A stretch of DNA of 64,000 nucleotides from Lactiplantibacillus mudanjiangensis (GTDB taxonomy: Bacteria; Bacillota; Bacilli; Lactobacillales; Lactobacillaceae): the NCBI RefSeq assembly GCF_005405385.1, contig NZ_BJDY01000002.1, forward strand, positions 186,001 to 250,000, given 5' to 3'. Positions 61,575-64,000 of the stretch are shown here, in pieces; position 1 is the stretch's first letter, and the number at the start of each line of letters is the position of its first letter. Both the position numbers and the translations under genes were made by a program. The notes beneath the pieces were generated by a model that was not told the DNA's origin, searched no databases, and saw only the letters and a list, made by a program, of their open reading frames with translations.

Positions 61575-62553
61575 AACTATTCTCAGAAATTGGCTTTAAT
61601 CCAGCAGGGACAATCATGACATCGGTTTCCATGACGCTAAATTTTGCCCACATCAACGTGTTGATCCGTTGGGTTAATTGATAGATTTGGTTGGCCGTCA
61701 TATTGCCGTCAACGGCAATAATGACGCTTAACATGATTAAGCTACCATCATAATGCGCTTTCAGGAAAGTGACTTGAACGACTGGTGGAAGCGTCTCAAT
61801 TTTTTCTTGATATTGGGCTTCCAAGTAAGGATCAAAATAGTCAACCAGGTTTAAACTACTGGTGCTAAAAATACCGATACCAGAATGAAGAATATAGATC
61901 CCTAAAGCAATACTTGTCAGGCTATCTAACCAGGTCACTTTTAGTAACGTGGTGCCTAAGACCGTTAATACGGTGACCAGACTCGTTAAGGCATCGCTAA
62001 ATGTATCACGGCTAGCTGCAATCAACGCGGCATTGTTTAGTTTGCGACTCCAGTAGTGATTAAACCCCCATAAAATAAAGAGCACCATCCCAGAAATGCC
62101 GGCACCGATACCGGCAATCGGCAACGTTGTCTTGATAGTTGTGGGATTGAGTAGCGTGAGTAGACCGCTACCGATAATTTCGATTGCGATCGCAATCATG
62201 ACCACACCAGCGATCAAGGTATAAACCGTTTCAAAGCGAAAACGTGACTGTTGAATTCGTGGTCCTAATGAGGCCTGTTCGGCTGGCGAAATTGGGGCAC
62301 CCATGAGGTCATCGTCGTGAGTTTTAGTGGCGATAAATAAGCCGGTTAGTAAGAGCCCGGTGCTAATAATACCGGATAAATTGTTGAACGCATCGGCACG
62401 CAATGTTTGTGAGTGACCGATGTTTGCGTAGAGATATTCAACTAAGAATAATCCTAGATAAACGATGACATTGCCCCATAAATGATGGCGCGCCGCCCGT
62501 AAGTTTTTAATGACTTGTTGCTGTACTGTGTGCCAATCGTGTGTTGGTGGCAT
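61573..62553 (-). CDS. cation diffusion facilitator (CDF) family metal exporter
   Basis: About 326 residues from ATG 62553, eight bases after GGGAAG; upstream ATG codons are less well placed. Six helices. Metal sites: LRADAFNNLSG in helix 2 (the usual HxxxD is here D-A-F-N-N) and RDTFSDALTS in helix 5 (DxxxD). C-terminal cytosolic domain from about 245. Exports Zn, Mn or Fe by proton exchange. The changed site in helix 2 may shift specificity, for example to Mn or Fe. Confidence 0.87.
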   Translation of the reverse strand: MPPTHDWHTVQQQVIKNLRAARHHLWGNVIVYLGLFLVEYLYANIGHSQTLRADAFNNLSGIISTGLLLTGLFIATKTHDDDLMGAPISPAEQASLGPRIQQSRFRFETVYTLIAGVVMIAIAIEIIGSGLLTLLNPTTIKTTLPIAGIGAGISGMVLFILWGFNHYWSRKLNNAALIAASRDTFSDALTSLVTVLTVLGTTLLKVTWLDSLTSIALGIYILHSGIGIFSTSSLNLVDYFDPYLEAQYQEKIETLPPVVQVTFLKAHYDGSLIMLSVIIAVDGNMTANQIYQLTQRINTLMWAKFSVMETDVMIVPAGLKPISENS

Positions 62554-62675
62554 GGTCATCACTTCCCAAAGTAAGCATAGGAGATTCAAAGTTAGATGCC
62601 TACTGATGATACTCATTGAGACGTCAAAATTCTTGAATTTTACAATTAAGTAGCTTCGATCACTTTACAAAACTA

Positions 62676-62727
62676 AAACGTCGATCAATAGTCGTTGCCA
62701 AATGGCAAACACGATTGATCGACGTTT
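62676..62727. terminator. Hairpin between CDF promoter and ADH gene end
   Basis: AAACGTCGATCAAT (62676-62689) pairs with ATTGATCGACGTTT (62714-62727), inner TTGCCA/TGGCAA. It is likely to be the ADH terminator. Confidence 0.82.
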
Positions 62728-62742
62728 GTTAGGTCATTATTA

Positions 62743-63780
62743 TTAAATTAACACCAGTGACTTAATCGCGTCACGATTCGTCATCGCTTGATAAGCGGCA
62801 TTGATTTCTGATAACTGGAATTGTTTCGTGAATACTTTACCGGGATGAATATCACCATCTAAAACGGCTTTTAGTAGAAGTTGTTTGTCATAGGTAGTCA
62901 CTGAAGCGGGACCACCAGCAATGATGATGTTGTTATAAAATGAAGCGGTCATGTCCATTTTTGGTTCATGTGGCAAGCCCACGCGGCCGACAATGGCACC
63001 GGGACGAGCAACGTTCATGGCCGTTTCGTTTGATAATTCGGTCCCAACACATTCAAGAACGGCATCAGCACCTGCGCCATTCGTTAAGTCTTGGACCCGT
63101 TTAACGGCTTCGTCGCCACGTTCAGCGACAATATCTGTCGCGCCAAATTCAAGCGCTAATTGTTGCCGATCTTCATGGCGACTCATGGCAATAATGCGTT
63201 TGGCACCGCGCATTTTAGCTGCAATCACACCGCAAAGACCGACGGCACCGTCACCAACCACGACAACCGTATCGCCGGTTTTAACGTTAGCTACGCGTGC
63301 AGCATGATAACCGGTTGCCATGACATCGGCTAAGCTTAATAACGAGTTAAGCATGGCATCGCTGTAATCACTTGGTTGACCAGGAACTTTAATCAGCGCC
63401 CATTCGCCATGTTGGAACCGGACATATTCAGCTTGAACCCCGTTGCTAAAGTTGTCTTGATGATTTTGACAGTCGCCATCAAAACCGGCGAGACAAGCTG
63501 GACAGTGACCGCAACCATGGGTGAAAGGCGCAATAACGAAATCACCGGGAACCACAGTAGTAATTGCTGAACCAACTGAGTCAACGATCCCGATTGCTTC
63601 ATGCCCCGCATTTTCTGAATGTGGGGCTTTTTCTTCTAGACCACGATATGACCAGAGATCAGACCCACAAACACAAGTTCTGACGACATGAATAATGACA
63701 TCGTCATCGGCTTGAATTGTTGGTTTGTCGATATCTTCTAGAGCCACTTGACCAGGTTTTACAAATACCGTACTTTTCAT
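62743..63780 (-). CDS. zinc-dependent alcohol dehydrogenase (threonine dehydrogenase-like)
   Basis: 345 residues. Catalytic zinc ligands C38 (CVCGSD) and H60/E61 (NAGHEAIG); structural zinc cysteines C90, C93, C96 and C104 (HGCGHCPAC, DGDCQ); nucleotide-binding loop VVVGDGAVGLCG. Full-length MDR zinc enzyme. It oxidises secondary alcohols or polyols with NAD(P); substrate unknown. AAGGAG precedes the ATG. Confidence 0.94.
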   Translation of the reverse strand: MKSTVFVKPGQVALEDIDKPTIQADDDVIIHVVRTCVCGSDLWSYRGLEEKAPHSENAGHEAIGIVDSVGSAITTVVPGDFVIAPFTHGCGHCPACLAGFDGDCQNHQDNFSNGVQAEYVRFQHGEWALIKVPGQPSDYSDAMLNSLLSLADVMATGYHAARVANVKTGDTVVVVGDGAVGLCGVIAAKMRGAKRIIAMSRHEDRQQLALEFGATDIVAERGDEAVKRVQDLTNGAGADAVLECVGTELSNETAMNVARPGAIVGRVGLPHEPKMDMTASFYNNIIIAGGPASVTTYDKQLLLKAVLDGDIHPGKVFTKQFQLSEINAAYQAMTNRDAIKSLVLI

Positions 63781-64000
63781 AATTAATGTCTCCTTTTAGG
63801 CTAATCGGTTTAGAAATAGTTGTCACTAAATTTAAGTATAAATAAAACTCGATTTAATTACTAATACCTATTATGAATGGGCTGATATAGGTAGATGACA
63901 TATCAATTCTATGCTTTTTGACTATATAAGAGCATTTACTATAAGCATTTTACATTGATTGTTAGTGATCTTAAACTAGCTTCATGCTATTAAGCCAGTC
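63781..64000. other. Right-edge intergenic region
   Basis: 220 AT-rich bases upstream of the ADH gene. It should hold the ADH promoter on the minus strand. No gene, repeat or hairpin was recognised. Confidence 0.5.

Noticed and set aside
1-64000. tRNA, rRNA, insertion sequences, integrases
   Set aside because: No cloverleaf, rRNA or transposase pattern was noticed on reading; a tRNAscan and ISfinder search would confirm.

Overview
The window looks like a chromosomal accessory region of a Lactobacillaceae species, most likely of the Lactiplantibacillus plantarum group. The signs are moderate GC, strong GGAGG ribosome sites, many hairpin terminators shared by convergent genes, and families typical of that group (DUF1129, LytTR/DUF3021 pairs, YjdF, TspO, FetAB, a second LepA-like GTPase). 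The species call is inference. No rRNA, tRNA, transposase, integrase or phage structural gene was seen.

Layout. 1-5.9 kb: end of an ABC transporter, an SDR/HxlR pair, a frameshifted CPBP protease, two related secreted proteins and a LytTR-DUF3021 pair. 5.9-11.3 kb: three type I-E-like CRISPR leader/array units without cas genes. The first two are decayed. The third has 7 repeats and 6 spacers of 33 nt. Units 1 and 2 are a duplication that also carries the tail of the DUF3021 gene, and between them lie three AT-rich tandem paralogues of unknown family. Units 2 and 3 flank an aldo/keto reductase, a MerR regulator without its DNA-binding domain, and a LysR regulator. 11.3-28.6 kb: small regulator-plus-effector modules (TetR/ADH, TetR/MFS/quinone reductase, Rgg/MFS, ArsR/MFS), RNase H, TMEM175, GNAT enzymes, an aminoglycoside nucleotidyltransferase homologue, and yjdF with its own riboswitch. 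28.6-41 kb: galE, a frameshifted MFS gene, an FAD oxidoreductase, HxlR, PadR, TspO, universal stress protein, ArsR, Rrf2 and TetR modules. 41-64 kb: an ABC/LytTR/DUF3021 operon, FetAB, a TetR-LepA-like operon, and more oxidoreductases and efflux genes.

The common theme is one-component regulators (about 17) next to efflux pumps or NAD(P)H oxidoreductases. Several have clear palindromes at their promoters: a shared ATAGTT/AACTAT operator for two ArsR-MFS modules, a 42-bp palindrome before an Rrf2 operon, a 20-bp-arm repeat over a TetR-controlled promoter, and two TGAC-N5-GTCA sites before the TetR-LepA operon. This fits a flexible stress and detoxification region.

At least ten genes are broken: three by single in-frame stops, at least five by frameshifts, and others as remnants. 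All three stops can be explained by a G:C to A:T transition. The items most worth following up are the duplicated CRISPR leaders with the unknown gene triplet, the divergent LepA-like GTPase under TetR control, the yjdF riboswitch with a visible anti-Shine-Dalgarno sequence, and the T7 tract at the frameshift in an MFS gene.
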